From: an uncultured Actinomycetes bacterium
Lineage (GTDB): Bacteria; Actinomycetota; Actinomycetes; Nanopelagicales; Nanopelagicaceae
Reading direction: 5' to 3'
NCBI GenBank assembly: GCA_903921405.1
Contig: CAIXPV010000059.1
Span: 1-24,126, forward strand
Length of the DNA stretch: 24,126 nt
This document shows, piece by piece, positions 22,520-24,126 of this stretch. The notes under the pieces are model-generated. The model saw only the letters and a list, made by a program, of their open reading frames with translations, was not told where the DNA came from and did not search any database. Numbering within the stretch: the stretch's first letter is position 1; the number at the start of each line of letters is the position of its first letter. Made by a program: the position numbers and the translations under genes.

Positions 22520-23545
22520 TTAACCAAAGAAAATCTCGGCCTCCTTGTATCGCTCAATGGGAACTAACTTGAGCTTTTCAGTGGCCGATGCCAGTGGAAC
22601 ACGGACGATATCGGTGCCATGTAGGGCAACCATGGTTCCCCAGTCACCTTCATGAGCCGCGGTAATTGCCTGTAAACCAAAGCGCGTAGCAAGAACTCGA
22701 TCAAAGGCCGTTGGAGTTCCACCGCGTTGAATGTGGCCAAGAACCGATGTTCGCGCCTCTTTGCCAGTCTTGGCCTCAATCTGTCCAGCTAACCAGTCTC
22801 CGATTCCAGCCAACTTCACATGGCCAAAGGCATCAAGTGTTTGATCCTTCACAGCCATATCTCCATCTTGAGGAATCGCACCTTCAGCAATAACAATGAT
22901 CGGTGCGTAATGTGACTTGAATCGAGACTCAACCCATTCGCACACTTTGTCTACTGAGAATTTTTGTTCAGGAATTAAAATACATGCTGCGCCACCGGCT
23001 AGACCGGCATGCAGAGCAATCCAGCCAGCATGACGTCCCATAACTTCAACGATGAGCGCTCTGTGGTGTGATTCAGCCGTTGTGTGCAGGCGATCAATTG
23101 CTTCAACTGCGATATTAACTGATGTATCAAAGCCAAATGTGTAATCAGTGTTGTTGAGGTCATTATCAATAGTCTTTGGAACGCCAATAACTTTGACGCC
23201 AAGTGAATCTAGTTTGGTTGCAACGCCCAATGTATCTTCGCCACCGATGGCAATGAGCGCATCGATTCCAGCTTTGGCTAAATTCTCTTTGATCTTTTCG
23301 ACGCCACCATCGATCTTAAATGGATTTGTACGGGATGACCCAAGAATTGTTCCTCCACGAGGCAAGATGCCTCTGGTAGTTTCAATTGTGAGCGGCATGG
23401 TCAAACCTTCAAGTGGACCTTTCCAGCCATCGCGAAAACCAATGAACTCATGTCCGTACTCTTTGACACCTTTTCGGACTACTGCACGAATGACAGCATT
23501 TAATCCCGGGCAATCTCCCCCGCCAGTTAGCACACCAATACGCAT
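22520..23545 (-). CDS. pfp: 6-phosphofructokinase with pyrophosphate-dependent signature
   Basis: A 341-residue PFK-A-fold enzyme phosphorylating fructose 6-phosphate. The start is set at ATG 23545, because GGAG (23552-23555) is 6 nt upstream of it; the in-frame ATG at 23557 lies just before that GGAG and would add MELI. The N-terminus is then GVLTGGGDCPGLNAVIR from residue 4. The donor-selecting positions read GGEDT (101-105, Asp104) and PKTIDND (123-129, Lys124). ATP-dependent enzymes have Gly at 104, whereas Asp104 with Lys124 is the pyrophosphate-dependent type described for actinobacterial PPi-PFK. MGRHAGW and the HIQRGGTPTAFDR region are also present. It is divergent from the xylulokinase. 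Confidence 0.92.
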   Translation of the reverse strand: MRIGVLTGGGDCPGLNAVIRAVVRKGVKEYGHEFIGFRDGWKGPLEGLTMPLTIETTRGILPRGGTILGSSRTNPFKIDGGVEKIKENLAKAGIDALIAIGGEDTLGVATKLDSLGVKVIGVPKTIDNDLNNTDYTFGFDTSVNIAVEAIDRLHTTAESHHRALIVEVMGRHAGWIALHAGLAGGAACILIPEQKFSVDKVCEWVESRFKSHYAPIIVIAEGAIPQDGDMAVKDQTLDAFGHVKLAGIGDWLAGQIEAKTGKEARTSVLGHIQRGGTPTAFDRVLATRFGLQAITAAHEGDWGTMVALHGTDIVRVPLASATEKLKLVPIERYKEAEIFFG

Positions 23546-23551
23546 TATTAA

Positions 23552-23555
23552 CTCC
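23552..23555 (-). promoter_or_regulatory. Ribosome binding site deciding the phosphofructokinase start
   Basis: GGAG on the minus strand, 6 nt before the ATG at 23545. It overlaps the codons right after the alternative ATG at 23557, so it can only serve the downstream start. Confidence 0.6.
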
Positions 23556-23631
23556 ATTAAGAAAAGTTTTATGAAGAAGGGCTCGAACTTTCAAATCGCC
23601 CTACCTATGGTCAACGCTGACGTGCACAGTC

Positions 23632-23637
23632 TAGCCT
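23632..23637 (+). promoter_or_regulatory. -10 box (TAGCCT) for the xylulokinase gene
   Basis: TAGCCT is followed by 6 nt and the ATG at 23644, with no Shine-Dalgarno, again the leaderless arrangement. Confidence 0.5.
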
Positions 23638-23643
23638 TCAGGC

Positions 23644-24126
23644 ATGGCTAATCAACAACTCGTCGCCGGCGTGGACTCGTCAACTCAATCTGTAAAAGTT
23701 GTAATACGCGAGGCCACTACTGGCCAGCTAATACGTGAAGGCCGCGAAGTTCACCCCGAAGGCACAGAAGTCGAACCCCAGCTATGGAAAAACGCCCTTG
23801 ACTCTGCAATAGCCCAAGCCGGCGGACTAGATGATGTTGCTGCGATTTCTATTGCGGGCCAACAACACGGCATGGTCACACTTGATAGTAGTGGCGATGT
23901 TATTCGACCTGCCCTGTTATGGAATGACACGCGCTCGGCGCAGGCCGCCCTTGATTTAAATAAAGAACTCGGCGGAGATTCTCACGTTGCCAGAAAAGTT
24001 GGCTCAGTGCTTGTTGCATCCTTTACAGCGACTAAATTGCGATGGCTTGCAGATAACGAGCCGGCTAATGCAGCTCGAGTCGCCGCAGTGGCACTTCCCC
24101 ATGATTGGTTGTCGTGGCAGTTACAA
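23644..24126 (+). CDS. xylB: Xylulokinase, 5' part only
   Basis: The frame stays open to the window edge, so 161 residues are visible. It is an FGGY sugar kinase: VAGVDSSTQSVKVVIRE (7-23) is the N-terminal phosphate-binding strand, ISIAGQQHGMV and RPALLWNDTRS are xylulokinase-type signatures. Xylulokinase phosphorylates D-xylulose for the pentose phosphate pathway. Other FGGY members (glycerol, ribulose, gluconate kinase) are less likely because of GQQHGMV and LLWNDTRS. The gene is divergent from phosphofructokinase and has its own TANNNT box. Confidence 0.88.
   Translation, partial: MANQQLVAGVDSSTQSVKVVIREATTGQLIREGREVHPEGTEVEPQLWKNALDSAIAQAGGLDDVAAISIAGQQHGMVTLDSSGDVIRPALLWNDTRSAQAALDLNKELGGDSHVARKVGSVLVASFTATKLRWLADNEPANAARVAAVALPHDWLSWQLQ

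Noticed and set aside
23546..23557. ATG at 23557 as start of phosphofructokinase
   Set aside because: The GGAG lies downstream of it, and the start at 23545 puts the donor-site residues at positions 104 and 124.

Overview
The window looks like a chromosomal piece of a streamlined, moderately AT-rich actinobacterium. The evidence is the actinobacterial gene set (class II DAHP synthase, PASTA Ser/Thr kinase, split lycopene cyclase CrtYc/CrtYd, actinobacterial-type phosphofructokinase), very short or absent intergenic spaces, ATGA and convergent 3' overlaps, and many genes whose start codon lies about 6 nt after a TANNNT box with no Shine-Dalgarno, the pattern of leaderless transcripts. A freshwater acI-type (Nanopelagicales) organism would fit, but that assignment is inference. 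I saw no tRNA, rRNA, CRISPR, IS element or phage gene.

Layout. 1-4.7 kb: 3' end of a DoxX-like membrane protein, a strong terminator, an MFS transporter (-), a SulP anion transporter lacking STAS, an iron-family alcohol dehydrogenase with altered His positions, a YbaK deacylase and a shrunken VOC remnant. 5.06-14.8 kb: a carotenoid locus. Its left block (+) holds a small membrane protein, a CrtA-like oxygenase, a CruF-like hydratase, a family 2 glycosyltransferase and a CrtD-like desaturase. Two minus-strand housekeeping genes follow (CDP-alcohol phosphatidyltransferase, metF). The right block (+) is crtE-crtI-crtB, facing crtYc-crtYd (-). 14.8-16 kb: a TPP riboswitch controlling a PnuC-family transporter (so PnuT, thiamine) and an overlapping P-loop kinase. 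16-20.7 kb (+): PASTA kinase, endonuclease IV, EamA exporter, threonine aldolase. 20.6-23.5 kb (-): ogt, class II DAHP synthase, phosphofructokinase with pyrophosphate-type residues. 23.6 kb to the end: start of a xylulokinase.

How the genes work together. CrtE, CrtB and CrtI should make lycopene, and CrtYc/CrtYd should cyclise one or both ends. The left block is the toolkit for an open (psi) end: 1',2'-hydration, 3',4'-desaturation, glycosylation, and oxidation near C-2 by the CrtA-like enzyme. Together they predict a monocyclic, hydroxylated or ketolated carotenoid glycoside, resembling myxoxanthophyll or salinixanthin in its acyclic half. The TPP-riboswitch/PnuT/kinase pair looks like a thiamine uptake-and-trapping unit. 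Two divergent gene pairs at the edges of the crtE-to-crtYc segment share a symmetric ANNNTANNNT element that would serve as -10 box on both strands.
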